DNA of 64,000 nt from Vibrio coralliilyticus ATCC BAA-450 (GCF_000176135.1 NZ_ACZN01000018.1:682001-746000), one strand, 5' to 3'; positions 41,667 to 49,926 are shown, counted from the stretch's first letter. The notes: generated from the letters alone by a model not told the origin. Made by a program: numbers and translations.

Positions 41667-42467
41667 TTATTTCACCCGTTTGAGGATATTCTTCTCAAAA
41701 TCTCTTGCTCTCAAACCAGTCTGAAACTGGAGATCACTAGTAGTAAGCAACGTGCTCTTGCCTGTTTGATGGTTCGTCATCGCCATGGTGTGCGCACGCC
41801 AATATTTATCTAGATAAAGCTGGTAATCATCGAATTTAAGCGTTTTCAGCAGTGACCCTTTTCGGTCATAGAATTCAACTTGCATTGGTCGGTAATGCGC
41901 TTTATCCAGCCAGACTTGCTGTTTGGTGTAACCCGAGTTTTTGTCTGTTGGTATCTGCTCGACAACGAAAGTGCTGCGCCCTCCGAACTCTTCATCACGG
42001 AGGTAAGTGAAGGTGTATTTCTCCAGCTCAAACGAGCTCAAGTCTTCATAAGCAAATTCACTGCCCATAAACGGGCCCGATTTATTGCGTGAGGAAATCC
42101 GCTTAACTCGTTTAAGCGCTGGTAGATATAACCATTGGTCATCAGCATCGATAGTGTGCGAGTGGTTGAGAAATGCCGTTCCTTTGACGTCTCTTGGCTG
42201 ATCGAAAATCGTCAGTCCTTTATCGCCGTCATCAGCCACTTCAAATGACTTCATACGCATTTCGCGAGTACTGCTCTCTCCTTGAGCGTTTTTCAGCACC
42301 ATTTGCATGGTTGCGATTGAGTCACCCCAGCCTTCATCTCGTGCTTTGCGTTCGGTCGCAATTTCCAAACCTTTTTCAGCGTTGGCAAACGCCATAGACT
42401 GACTGCCAATTGTCAACAAAGCAGACAGCGCGACCGATGTGATCAATGAATAATTTGAACGTTTCAT
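41667..42467 (-). CDS. Outer-membrane lipoprotein-sorting (LolA-like) protein
   Basis: The 266-residue precursor has a signal peptide (cleavage about after AFA at 29) and the half-open β-barrel pattern of the LolA/LolB superfamily (DDQWLYLPALKRVKRIS; GSEFAYEDLSSFELEKY; QVWLDKAHYRPMQVEFYD), matching the COG2834 group. Such proteins often sit beside MMPL-type RND genes, as here. It would act in the periplasm carrying a hydrophobic substrate between the inner-membrane RND protein and the outer membrane; inferred. Confidence 0.82.
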   Translation of the reverse strand: MKRSNYSLITSVALSALLTIGSQSMAFANAEKGLEIATERKARDEGWGDSIATMQMVLKNAQGESSTREMRMKSFEVADDGDKGLTIFDQPRDVKGTAFLNHSHTIDADDQWLYLPALKRVKRISSRNKSGPFMGSEFAYEDLSSFELEKYTFTYLRDEEFGGRSTFVVEQIPTDKNSGYTKQQVWLDKAHYRPMQVEFYDRKGSLLKTLKFDDYQLYLDKYWRAHTMAMTNHQTGKSTLLTTSDLQFQTGLRARDFEKNILKRVK

Positions 42468-42478
42468 AGTGTATTCCC

Positions 42479-44872
42479 TTAACTTTGTGTCTGAGGAGCC
42501 GTTGTTGGCTGAGTTGAAGTGGCGGCTGATGTCAGTGATTCGTTTTCCTGCGCATAACTCGCGGTATCAAAGCGCATCAACAGCGCTGGTAGGAAAACAA
42601 AGTCAACAACAAGAGCAATAAAGATCACCATGGCGCTCAGCTGGCCCATATCTGCATTAAGTCTGAACGTGGACATGGCCAGCACAGTGAACCCTGCAAC
42701 CAGAACAATGGTGGTGATCCATAGAGCTCGGCCTACAGTGTGAAAGGCGTAGCGAACCGCTTGTTCCGCGTTTTGCCCTTGTTTACGTGCACGTTGATAT
42801 TTCGAAAGAAAGTGGACCGCATCATCAACAACGATACCCAGTGTCAGCGTGACAACCACAGACAGACCTAGGTTTATCTCGCCAGAGATCAAGGCCCATA
42901 AACCAAAGCCAATAACTGCCGGAGCCATGTTAGGTACAATGCTGATCACACCAAGTCGCATTGATCTCAGAGCAAAAATCATCAAAGCTGAAATCAAGAT
43001 CAGAGTAATAGGCAGTGTCGACAGCATGCTTGCCATATTGGTCTCACCAATGTGTGCAAACATCAGCGATGGGCTTGAAGCCAACACGCCGTACTGCGAG
43101 CCGTTCGCCTTAAACCAGTCGTAAATTCGATTCTCTAAATCGACCAGTTCAACACTGCCCAAGTTGTCGATGGTCACCACCAGTTTGATCGACGATTTAT
43201 CGACATTAATCTGGTTATTAAGATCAAGGCCATATGGCAGTGACATTTCATACAACAGCAAATATTGTGCAGCGAGCTCTCTTTGCAGAGGCAGTTTGTA
43301 GTAACTGTCATCATCGCCATGCATGTTTTTGTTCAGGCGTTTATAGACATCGGAAAGCGTGGCGACGTGATCCGTTTCTGGCTGCATACGAAGCCAGTCA
43401 GTAAAGTTGCTAATCGTCTGGAGAAAAATAGGATCCGCAATCCCTTGGGACTCATGGGTTTTCACCACAATACTGATGGTTGTCATGCCACTGATGCGCT
43501 CTTCCATGAAATCTGCGGCGCGGCGAAAATCATTGCGCGAGTCAAAATACTTCACCGATTCATCGTTCACCTTATTCAGTGGAATCAGTGCAGCAGATAC
43601 CGCAATGACAACAACAGAAATAGGCAGCAAGGCTTTGCGGTTATTCACTACCCAATCGCCAAGCTTATCCATCGAGTCACTGGTTTTCCCATTATCGGTC
43701 TCTTTTCGCTTCACTTTAATTGGTAGCAATTTGAGTAGCGCTGGCAACAAGCTGACTGACAGAAAGCACGCCAACATAACACCAAGCGCTGCCAAGTTAC
43801 CGAAATCTCTCAATACCGGTGAATCCGACATATTCATCATCAGGAAACCAATCGCTGTAGTCACAGAGGTGATGACGATCGGCATGAAGTTAATCGAAAC
43901 ACTGTGGTCGATCGCGTACTGCTTAGAATGGCCTTTCTGCATGCTCTGACGCATCGTTGCGATAACATGAACGCAGTCTGCTACAGCCAACGTCATCACT
44001 AAGGTGGGAATATTGACCGTAGCTGTACTGAGGAACATACCAGCCCAACCCGATAACCCCATGGTTGCGGCGACTGAGCCGATGATCACCACCAGAGTGG
44101 CTATCACACTCAGGAAGGAACGCAGCATAATGGTCAAAAATACTAGTATTACCAGCAACATGGCTGGCACTAATGTTGAGCTGTCATCCTGAGCGGCGAC
44201 CATGAAAGCATGGTTCATTGCAATGATCCCCGCTTTATGGAACTCGACATGAGGATACAACTCACCATATTTGCTTAACAGTTCATCGACTCCGGCAACC
44301 ACTTCGAGTGCTTCCGTCGTCTCATCAATTTCAGGTAACTGAACAGTGACATTCACCACTGTCACATCGCCTTTTTCAGAGATCAGGGCGTGCTTGACCA
44401 CAGGTTCAGACAAAGCAATTGCCTTAACCTTTTCGATGCGTTCTGGCGTAAGAGGATAATCTTCCAACAGAAGATCCTCGACAATCAGGTCATCTTCAAT
44501 GGCTTCGGTATGCTGATAATTGGCAATGGAGTCGACTCGGCTTGAATAAGGTACTAGCCAGGCATCTTGGGTAAGCTGTTGAATCAGTTCTAGAGTTTTT
44601 GGCTCAAAAACGTTGCCGCTTTGGGGGGAAATGATGATTGCGATGTTGTCGGATTTGGCGAAAGTGGTTTGTATTTCCTCATAGGCGAGCAGTTGTTGGT
44701 TTTTTCCGTCAAAAAAGATGTTGTAGTCACCACGGAAATAAAGATTCTTTCCTCCAAAAGTGGCAGCGGTGACCAGTGCTAATGACAGTAGGAGTACCCA
44801 ACCGCTAAATCGGGTAGGTAAGGTTAACCACGGATGTGGTTGATTTGGATTAGAGTTGGCTGATTTCATCAC
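42479..44872 (-). CDS. RND-superfamily (MMPL-type) transporter
   Basis: The 797-residue inner-membrane protein has the two-fold RND/MMPL layout: each half has one helix, a large periplasmic loop and five more helices (STATVNIPTLVMTLAVADCVHVI and LSVVVTLTLGIVVDDAVHFL in helix 4 regions). A Gln/Thr-rich C-terminal tail follows. It probably extracts a lipid or other hydrophobic compound. It heads an operon with a LolA-like protein and a barrel. A TGACG-N3-CGTCA box lies 13 bp before its start, and another about 115 bp upstream. Confidence 0.87.
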   Translation of the reverse strand: MMKSANSNPNQPHPWLTLPTRFSGWVLLLSLALVTAATFGGKNLYFRGDYNIFFDGKNQQLLAYEEIQTTFAKSDNIAIIISPQSGNVFEPKTLELIQQLTQDAWLVPYSSRVDSIANYQHTEAIEDDLIVEDLLLEDYPLTPERIEKVKAIALSEPVVKHALISEKGDVTVVNVTVQLPEIDETTEALEVVAGVDELLSKYGELYPHVEFHKAGIIAMNHAFMVAAQDDSSTLVPAMLLVILVFLTIMLRSFLSVIATLVVIIGSVAATMGLSGWAGMFLSTATVNIPTLVMTLAVADCVHVIATMRQSMQKGHSKQYAIDHSVSINFMPIVITSVTTAIGFLMMNMSDSPVLRDFGNLAALGVMLACFLSVSLLPALLKLLPIKVKRKETDNGKTSDSMDKLGDWVVNNRKALLPISVVVIAVSAALIPLNKVNDESVKYFDSRNDFRRAADFMEERISGMTTISIVVKTHESQGIADPIFLQTISNFTDWLRMQPETDHVATLSDVYKRLNKNMHGDDDSYYKLPLQRELAAQYLLLYEMSLPYGLDLNNQINVDKSSIKLVVTIDNLGSVELVDLENRIYDWFKANGSQYGVLASSPSLMFAHIGETNMASMLSTLPITLILISALMIFALRSMRLGVISIVPNMAPAVIGFGLWALISGEINLGLSVVVTLTLGIVVDDAVHFLSKYQRARKQGQNAEQAVRYAFHTVGRALWITTIVLVAGFTVLAMSTFRLNADMGQLSAMVIFIALVVDFVFLPALLMRFDTASYAQENESLTSAATSTQPTTAPQTQS

Positions 44873-44884
44873 ACTCTCCGTTTG

Positions 44885-44897
44885 TGACGTTTCGTCA
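44885..44897 (-). promoter_or_regulatory. TetR-type operator at the RND operon (proximal)
   Basis: TGACGTTTCGTCA is one of four TGAC-N5-GTCA-type boxes around this TetR regulon. It overlaps the region just upstream of the RND start. Confidence 0.65.
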
Positions 44898-44985
44898 AAA
44901 GTTGTTATTTAAAAACCAGCTAACGCTGGCACTTAAGTAACAAAGCTCGTGTTTGAGTTATTCAAACCTTATCGAGTGTCTTTTT

Positions 44986-44998
44986 TGACGATTCGTCA
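44986..44998 (-). promoter_or_regulatory. TetR-type operator at the RND operon (distal)
   Basis: TGACGATTCGTCA is a perfect 13-bp dyad (TGACGA-T-TCGTCA), identical to the box at 45923. It lies between the TetR stop and the RND gene. Confidence 0.7.
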
Positions 44999-45050
44999 TT
45001 TAGAGAGTCAAATAAAACCCATAACGGGCTTTATTTTAGGCTGAAGCAGA

Positions 45051-45839
45051 TTAGCGTCCGACGGAGTTGAGATATTCGATCTCTTGACTAAATAGCTCCT
45101 GCTCTACTCGGCGCCAGGTTTTCTTGTAATCCCACTCACTAGAGAGAGGTTTCCAGTTCAACCCATCTAACAGCATATTCGCATTATGGAGCACTGAGAA
45201 CGGGTCCTGTAGGCGATTGATACAATGGCTATTGGACGCATTTTGCGTAAGGGCATTTGACCCAAAAGCAATCGACCAATTGGCAAACACTATCGCATCT
45301 GAGCTGATACCTGGTGAGAACTTGAGGTCACCACTTTCAACCGCGTAGTTAACCAGTTGATCGGCGCCTTCTATCACTTGCTCTTCCAGCTCATTTAGCT
45401 CTTTAACACGTTCTGGCGACGCCTTCTCAAGTACAAAAGGATTTTTCGCCATTAGTGCACACATGGACAAAATCGGCTCCATGCGCGTGTAGATACGATA
45501 GCCTACATGCATCGCTATGATTTTTTCCCGTGTACAGCCTTCAAATTCTGCAGCGCGGGCGAATAACACAGCTTCGCTTTTCAGAGAATGAATACAAAGC
45601 GCAACAATCGCGTCTTCTTTACTACTAAAGTGATTATAAATCGTACCTTTCGAGTAAGGGCTTGCTGCCGTTAGCTTGTCCATGGTCAGGTTACTCCACC
45701 CTTCCTTTTGAACCAGCGCTTTCGCCAGTAGAATCAGCTCTATTTCTCTATCGGCAATGGCCTGTTGTTTCTTGGTTAACCCAAAACCACAACGGACGCC
45801 GTCTTTTTTATCACTTTTTTTACAGCTAAAGCCAAACAT
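45051..45839 (-). CDS. TetR-family transcriptional regulator
   Basis: The ~262-residue protein has a TetR HTH (about 35-82; MDKLTAASPYSKGTIYNHFS then SKEDAIVAL) and a longer helical ligand domain. The start is uncertain: I use the ATG at 45839 (GGATCG upstream); in-frame starts further upstream (45899, 45923) would add a basic, unusual N-terminus overlapping the operator. It lies just upstream of the RND operon on the same strand and has two operator boxes at its promoter, consistent with autoregulation and control of the RND genes. Confidence 0.83.
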   Translation of the reverse strand: MFGFSCKKSDKKDGVRCGFGLTKKQQAIADREIELILLAKALVQKEGWSNLTMDKLTAASPYSKGTIYNHFSSKEDAIVALCIHSLKSEAVLFARAAEFEGCTREKIIAMHVGYRIYTRMEPILSMCALMAKNPFVLEKASPERVKELNELEEQVIEGADQLVNYAVESGDLKFSPGISSDAIVFANWSIAFGSNALTQNASNSHCINRLQDPFSVLHNANMLLDGLNWKPLSSEWDYKKTWRRVEQELFSQEIEYLNSVGR

Positions 45840-45922
45840 GATTATTTCGATCCGTACCCGTCTGTTGCTCCTTAACTTTCTAATTGTAACACGAATCATA
45901 ATATTGCGATAAACCACAATCA

Positions 45923-45935
45923 TGACGATTCGTCA
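45923..45935. promoter_or_regulatory. TetR-type operator at the tetR/dehydrogenase promoters
   Basis: TGACGATTCGTCA is identical to the box at 44986. It lies in the divergent region between the TetR gene and the sugar dehydrogenase gene. Confidence 0.7.
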
Positions 45936-45939
45936 TTTT

Positions 45940-45952
45940 TGACACTTCGTCA
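45940..45952. promoter_or_regulatory. TetR-type operator, second copy in the divergent region
   Basis: TGACACTTCGTCA is an imperfect copy of the same dyad, 17 bp from the first, so two dimers could bind side by side. Confidence 0.6.
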
Positions 45953-46068
45953 TAATAGATCATATATCACTCAAATAAAAGATTTATTCGTAGATACATA
46001 TATAAAAACTATGAATTATTATCGTGCTACACTTTATGCACTTATCTGAACTAGAGAGACATTCCCAC

Positions 46069-47160
46069 GTGTTCAAATACTTAGCTTTACCGCTTGTTAC
46101 TTTTACATGCTGGACAAGTCCGGCATTGTCAGCGGACTACTCAACAGAAAAAATTGCTTCAGGTTTACTGGTTCCTTGGGGAATGGCGTTTGCCGACGAC
46201 AACACGTTACTGGTCACCGAACGCAACGGCCATATTCTCTCGGTCGATATCGCTACAGGGAAAAGTACTCAGCTTATGGAAGACCCTGCTGGCCTTTATG
46301 CCAACGGTCAGGGAGGGTTGCTCGATATCGCGATGTCCCCTTTCGAACCGAACAAAGCGTATGTGACCTACAGTAAACGCACCGCTAGCGGTTCAGATAC
46401 CACTCTTGCTACCTTCACATTTTCAGACGGTAAGCTCTCAGACTGGAAAAACATCCTCACAACAACGTCCAATTCCTCGACCAATCGCCACTATGGTAGT
46501 CGTGTGACCTTCGATGAGCAGTACCTCTACATGAGTGTTGGTGATCGCGGAGAACGCGATAATGGACAGGACTTAAGTACCCATGCGGGATCGATTCTGA
46601 GGTTGAACCCTGACGGTTCAGCAGCCGAAGACAACCCTTTCGTCGAGCAAAAAGGCGCGCAAAAGGAAATCTGGAGCTTTGGTCATCGTAATCCACAAGG
46701 CTTGTTTTACGATTCAGCAGCTGGCGCTTTATGGTCGATAGAACATGGCCCAAGAGGCGGCGATGAAATAAATTTTATTCGGGCAGGCTCAAACTATGGC
46801 TGGCCAATCACTTCTCACGGTAAAGAATACTGGGGGCCGATTAATGTCGGGGAATCTAAAGAAAAAGAGGGGATCGAGTCACCAATCAAGGTTTATGTTC
46901 CTTCCATCGCTCCCTCAAGTTTGCTTTTGTATCGAGGTAAAAACTACCCTGAACTGAACGGTAAGCTTCTCGCACCCGCTTTGAAACTGACCCATATTAA
47001 TGTCGTCACGCTAAACAAAAACAATCAAGCAGTAGATGAAATTCGAATATTGTCCGAACTTAACGAACGCATTCGCCATGTCATCGTCAGCCCTATGGAT
47101 GAACTCATCTTTAGTACTGATCAAGGCAATATATACCGCCTTGTTCCAACTCGCAGCTAA
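46069..47160 (+). CDS. PQQ-dependent aldose sugar dehydrogenase (YliI-like)
   Basis: The 363-residue precursor has a signal peptide (cleavage about after LSA) and the six-blade propeller of the soluble GDH/Asd family. Recognisable motifs are LLVPWGMAF, VTERNGHI, NGQGGLLDIA, GDRGERDNGQD, FGHRNPQGL and EHGPRGGDEIN. It would oxidise aldoses in the periplasm with PQQ. I chose the GTG at 46069 because it starts the signal peptide and has GAGAGA upstream; an ATG at 46036 would add eleven charged residues before it. It is divergent from the TetR gene and shares its operators. Confidence 0.83.
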   Translation: MFKYLALPLVTFTCWTSPALSADYSTEKIASGLLVPWGMAFADDNTLLVTERNGHILSVDIATGKSTQLMEDPAGLYANGQGGLLDIAMSPFEPNKAYVTYSKRTASGSDTTLATFTFSDGKLSDWKNILTTTSNSSTNRHYGSRVTFDEQYLYMSVGDRGERDNGQDLSTHAGSILRLNPDGSAAEDNPFVEQKGAQKEIWSFGHRNPQGLFYDSAAGALWSIEHGPRGGDEINFIRAGSNYGWPITSHGKEYWGPINVGESKEKEGIESPIKVYVPSIAPSSLLLYRGKNYPELNGKLLAPALKLTHINVVTLNKNNQAVDEIRILSELNERIRHVIVSPMDELIFSTDQGNIYRLVPTRS

Positions 47161-47163
47161 GAA

Positions 47164-47193
47164 AAAAGGCCCGTTATTACGGGCCTTTTCTTA
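47164..47193. terminator. Bidirectional terminator between the dehydrogenase and nemR-like genes
   Basis: AAAAGGCCCGT / ACGGGCCTTTT form an 11-bp perfect stem with a TATT loop between convergent genes. Confidence 0.85.
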
Positions 47194-47769
47194 AGCACTG
47201 ATATGCTCCAGCAGTTCATCCTTGAGCTCACCTAATACCCCAGGTTTTGGCTGAGTGTGAGATAAAGTCCGCATGCCATAGATACCCATGACCAAAAACT
47301 GAGCTAACTGAGCTGGCGATTTTTTTTGAGATGCTTGACCCGCCTGCTGCGCCTGGGAAAGCTTCTCTTCAATAGACTGATGCCAGTCTTGAAGCATCAT
47401 GCTGATAAGATGTTCCACTTCATCATCCTGCTGTGCCATCTCACTGAGTGATTTCTGCAGCAAACAATCTTTGATTTCTTCCGTTTCACACTCTTCGACC
47501 ACCCAGCTTAGATATTTTTCAAAGCCAGCCATCACTGTTGGTTGAGAGTCAAACAAGGCCTGAAACTCTTGCGATTTATCGTCACGATACTGTTCCAACG
47601 CCGCAATCAATAAGCCGCGCTTGTTCTCAAAGGCACAATAGATCGAACCGGGGTGCAGTCCAGTTACCTTTTTTAGGTCTTGCATGCTGGTCTTAGCGTA
47701 CCCTTTAGCTACAAAAGCATCCATTGCAGAACGTAATACTTTTTTCCGATCAAATTCAGCGCTGCGCAT
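47191..47769 (-). CDS. TetR-family regulator (NemR-like position)
   Basis: The 192-residue TetR protein has an HTH (SMQDLKKVTGLHPGSIYCAF) and a C-terminal ligand domain with cysteines at ECETEEIKDC, the kind of thiols used by electrophile sensors such as NemR. I chose the ATG at 47769 with AAGAGAG upstream; the open frame extends eight codons further. It is divergent from the NemA-like gene, across three palindromic operators, so it probably represses that gene and itself. Confidence 0.85.
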   Translation of the reverse strand: MRSAEFDRKKVLRSAMDAFVAKGYAKTSMQDLKKVTGLHPGSIYCAFENKRGLLIAALEQYRDDKSQEFQALFDSQPTVMAGFEKYLSWVVEECETEEIKDCLLQKSLSEMAQQDDEVEHLISMMLQDWHQSIEEKLSQAQQAGQASQKKSPAQLAQFLVMGIYGMRTLSHTQPKPGVLGELKDELLEHISA

Positions 47770-47815
47770 TGGCTCTCTTATCTCAATTATCAATATGGAT
47801 TGATTCTACTTTATT

Positions 47816-47831
47816 TTGAACAAGCATTCAA
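47816..47831. promoter_or_regulatory. NemR-type palindromic operator 1
   Basis: TTGAACAAGCATTCAA lies between the TetR gene and the NemA-like gene. It is the exact reverse complement of the sequence at 47840. Confidence 0.7.
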
Positions 47832-47839
47832 AAAAGTAG

Positions 47840-47855
47840 TTGAATGCTTGTTCAA
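47840..47855. promoter_or_regulatory. NemR-type palindromic operator 2
   Basis: TTGAATGCTTGTTCAA is an exact inverted copy of operator 1, with eight bases between them. Confidence 0.7.
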
Positions 47856-47866
47856 ATTAGACTAAC

Positions 47867-47882
47867 TTGAATGGGCATTCAA
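47867..47882. promoter_or_regulatory. NemR-type palindromic operator 3
   Basis: TTGAATGGGCATTCAA is the most symmetric of the three (TTGAATG / CATTCAA). It lies about 22 bp before the NemA-like start. Confidence 0.7.
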
Positions 47883-47904
47883 GAAAAACCACAAAGGGAA
47901 CGTC

Positions 47905-48945
47905 ATGAATAACCTATTTGAACCATTAGCGCTGAACGACACTATTACATTGAACAACAGAATTGTGATGGCACCACTGACTCGTTGTATGGCTGATGAC
48001 AGCCTAGTTCCAACTCAAGCGATGGTGGATTACTATGCTCGTCGAGCAGATACTGGTTTGATTATTAGTGAAGCGACCATCATTCGCCCAGATGGTCAGG
48101 GATATCCAAATACCCCCGGAATATTCAGTCAGGAGCAAATTACTGGCTGGCGTAAGGTGACAGACGCGGTTCATGAGAAAGGCGGTAAGATTTTTGTGCA
48201 GTTGTGGCACACGGGCCGTGTTGCGCACCCTCATTTCTTCAATGGAGAATATGTGCTGGCGCCTTCAGCAGTGGCTGTTGAAGGCAGCGTACCCCGCATG
48301 CGAGAACTGACCTACACCACGCCTAAGCCAGCGACCCGAGAAGAGATTGAAGAACTTGTTGAAGATTATCGTCAGGCCGCTATTAATGCTCTAGAAGCCG
48401 GCTTTGACGGGGTTGAAATCCACGGAGCAAATGGATATCTGATCGACCAGTTCCTGCATTATTCAAGCAATACTCGAGACGATGAATTTGGTGGTTCAGC
48501 AGAAAATATGGCGCGCTTCCCGTTGCAAGTCGTCGATGCAATCGTTGATGCCATTGGTAAAGATAGAACAGCGCTACGACTCTCTCCGGGTGCTTACTTC
48601 AACATGGAACCAGACAATCGTGATCGTCAGGTTTCAGATTACTTGCTCAAAGCGCTCGAAAGCCGTGATCTAAGCTACCTTCACGTGGGAATTTTTGACG
48701 ATAGCATGTCATTTGATTACCTAGATGGCACCGTTTCAGAGTATATGCGTTCAAACTACAGTAAGACGTTAATGGGTGTCGGTGGTTTTACACCAGAAAC
48801 TGGGAATGCGGCGTTGGAGTCTGGCAAATTTGATTTGCTGGCAATTGGTCGTCCATTAATCGCCAACCCTGACTATATCGAAAAAGTAAAATCAGGCTCA
48901 GTGTTGACCGAATACTCGGATGAAATGCTTGCCGAGCTTGTATAA
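47905..48945 (+). CDS. nemA: Alkene reductase / N-ethylmaleimide reductase (Old Yellow Enzyme family)
   Basis: The 346-residue FMN-dependent TIM-barrel enzyme has the OYE features: VMAPLTRC near the N-terminus, FVQLWHTGR, the FMN/substrate loop GFDGVEIHGANGYLIDQFL, and GGFTPETG near the phosphate site. It reduces electrophilic alkenes and nitro compounds with NADPH. Divergence from a TetR gene across operator repeats is the nemR-nemA arrangement known from E. coli, so the symbol is reasonable. A terminator follows at 48966. Confidence 0.88.
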   Translation: MNNLFEPLALNDTITLNNRIVMAPLTRCMADDSLVPTQAMVDYYARRADTGLIISEATIIRPDGQGYPNTPGIFSQEQITGWRKVTDAVHEKGGKIFVQLWHTGRVAHPHFFNGEYVLAPSAVAVEGSVPRMRELTYTTPKPATREEIEELVEDYRQAAINALEAGFDGVEIHGANGYLIDQFLHYSSNTRDDEFGGSAENMARFPLQVVDAIVDAIGKDRTALRLSPGAYFNMEPDNRDRQVSDYLLKALESRDLSYLHVGIFDDSMSFDYLDGTVSEYMRSNYSKTLMGVGGFTPETGNAALESGKFDLLAIGRPLIANPDYIEKVKSGSVLTEYSDEMLAELV

Positions 48946-48965
48946 CCCATTCACGTTTGGTGAGT

Positions 48966-48994
48966 GAAAAATCAGCGGCTTGTTGCCGCTGATT
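48966..48994 (+). terminator. Terminator of nemA
   Basis: AATCAGCGGC / GCCGCTGATT form a 10-bp perfect stem with a TTGTT loop, followed by a short T-rich tail (CCTTATG). Confidence 0.75.
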
Positions 48995-49021
48995 CCTTAT
49001 GTAATGAAGATAAGTAAAAAT

Positions 49022-49066
49022 CCACCTGCATAGCAGGTGGCTTTGGTTGGCCCCCTATAAGGGGGC
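49022..49066. repeat. IS200 right-end hairpins
   Basis: Two hairpins are adjacent: CCACCTGC / GCAGGTGG (49022-49040, ATA loop) and GCCCCCT / AGGGGGC (49050-49066, ATA loop). The second may also end tnpA transcription. Confidence 0.6.
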
Positions 49067-49072
49067 TCACTG

Positions 49073-49519
49073 CTATTTATCTAACCCTAGAAGCATTTGT
49101 CGCTCCTCTTCTTCTTTCCCCACACGATCTTGGTGCCTGACGTATCTACGTATAATTTCCTCGTTCATCCCTACCGAATCAACAAAGTAACCTCGTTGCC
49201 AGAACTTATTACCCCAGAGCTTTTTCTTTCTCAAATACGGAAATTTGTTAAACAACCTAATCGCTGTACGACCTTTAACAAACCCCATGTAATTTGAGAT
49301 ACTCATGCTCGGCGGAAGCCTCACGACTAAATGGACATGATCAATTTGGACGTTAAGCTCGACAACCTTGCATTTCTTCATATTGCTGTAAACGTAGATA
49401 CTTCGATACAGCTCTTTGCCTAAATTTCCTTTCAGAATCTTTAGTCGATATTTAGGTGTCCAAACAATATGATATTGGCACCGATGATAAACGTGTGAAG
49501 CGGATTCATATCTGCTCAT
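49073..49519 (-). CDS. tnpA: IS200/IS605-family transposase TnpA
   Basis: The 148-residue protein has the IS200 Y1 transposase layout. The N-terminal SHVYHRCQYHIVWTPKYR is followed by the HUH motif (DHVHLVV) and a C-terminal region with YVRHQ that holds the catalytic Tyr region. The ATG at 49519 has AAGGAAAT upstream; the open frame extends 67 codons further through the element's end and the tRNA region, which is not coding. It catalyses single-strand transposition. The protein appears complete, so the element may be active. Confidence 0.9.
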   Translation of the reverse strand: MSRYESASHVYHRCQYHIVWTPKYRLKILKGNLGKELYRSIYVYSNMKKCKVVELNVQIDHVHLVVRLPPSMSISNYMGFVKGRTAIRLFNKFPYLRKKKLWGNKFWQRGYFVDSVGMNEEIIRRYVRHQDRVGKEEEERQMLLGLDK

Positions 49520-49604
49520 GTTCGTTATTTCCTTCATTTGTTGGTTGCAAACGAGGACATCTTGAACATGAGCGTTCTTCGGGCAAAGCCCAAAAGAACG
49601 ATCA

Positions 49605-49624
49605 CCACCTTCTAAAGAAGGTGG
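49605..49624. repeat. IS200 left-end hairpin
   Basis: CCACCTTC / GAAGGTGG form a perfect 8-bp stem with a TAAA loop near the tnpA-proximal end, resembling the opposite-end hairpin. Confidence 0.6.
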
Positions 49625-49635
49625 TTTAGGGCCAG

Positions 49636-49668
49636 AAAAAAAAAGCCCTGACCAAATGGTCAGGGCTT
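49636..49668 (-). terminator. Terminator of the pgsA-tRNA operon
   Basis: On the minus strand AAGCCCTGACC / GGTCAGGGCTT form an 11-bp perfect stem with an ATTT loop, followed by a long T-run. It lies just after the last tRNA gene. Confidence 0.9.
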
Positions 49669-49675
49669 CGTAATT

Positions 49676-49751
49676 TGGAGCGACACACGAGGTTCGAACT
49701 CGTGACCTCAACCTTGGCAAGGTTGCGCTCTACCAACTGAGCTAGTGTCGC
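49676..49751 (-). tRNA. tRNA-Gly (anticodon GCC)
   Basis: A 76-nt cloverleaf with GCGACAC acceptor, TAGCTCAGTTGGTAGAGC D-arm, anticodon loop CTTGCCAAG, GTTCGAACC T-arm and encoded CCA. It is identical to the copy at 49927. Last tRNA of the cluster. Confidence 0.95.
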
Positions 49752-49768
49752 ATAATGCGTTAGTTAGA

Positions 49769-49857
49769 TGGTGCCCCGGGCCGGACTTGAACCGGCACAG
49801 CGCGAACGCCGAGGGATTTTAAATCCCTTGTGTCTACCAATTCCACCACCAGGGCAC
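49769..49857 (-). tRNA. tRNA-Leu (anticodon UAA)
   Basis: An 89-nt class II tRNA with GTGCCC acceptor, anticodon stem GGGAT and loop containing TAA, a long variable arm (CGGCGTTCGCGCTG) and encoded CCA. It corresponds to leuZ in the E. coli pgsA-glyW-cysT-leuZ cluster. Confidence 0.94.
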
Positions 49858-49926
49858 ACAAATCTAAATTTGTGATGGAGACACCATCTTTGACATCGAC
49901 CCATTAGGAATCGCTATCATAAAATT

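Larger units (their letters stand above)
49019..49635. mobile_element. IS200/IS605-family insertion sequence (IS200 type)
   Basis: A single tnpA gene is flanked by subterminal hairpins and no terminal inverted repeats, as expected for IS200-type elements moved by a Y1 (HUH) transposase. The tnpA-proximal end has GTTCTT...AAGAAC-type and CCACCTTC/GAAGGTGG hairpins. The other end has CCACCTGC/GCAGGTGG and GCCCCCT/AGGGGGC hairpins. The exact ends are estimated. The size (~620 bp) fits IS200-like elements known in Vibrio. It lies directly beside the terminator of the tRNA operon. Confidence 0.65.

Noticed and set aside
49520..49720. Longer TnpA reading frame through the IS end and a tRNA gene
   Set aside because: It translates the complement of the tRNA and terminator; TnpA homology begins at the Met at 49519.
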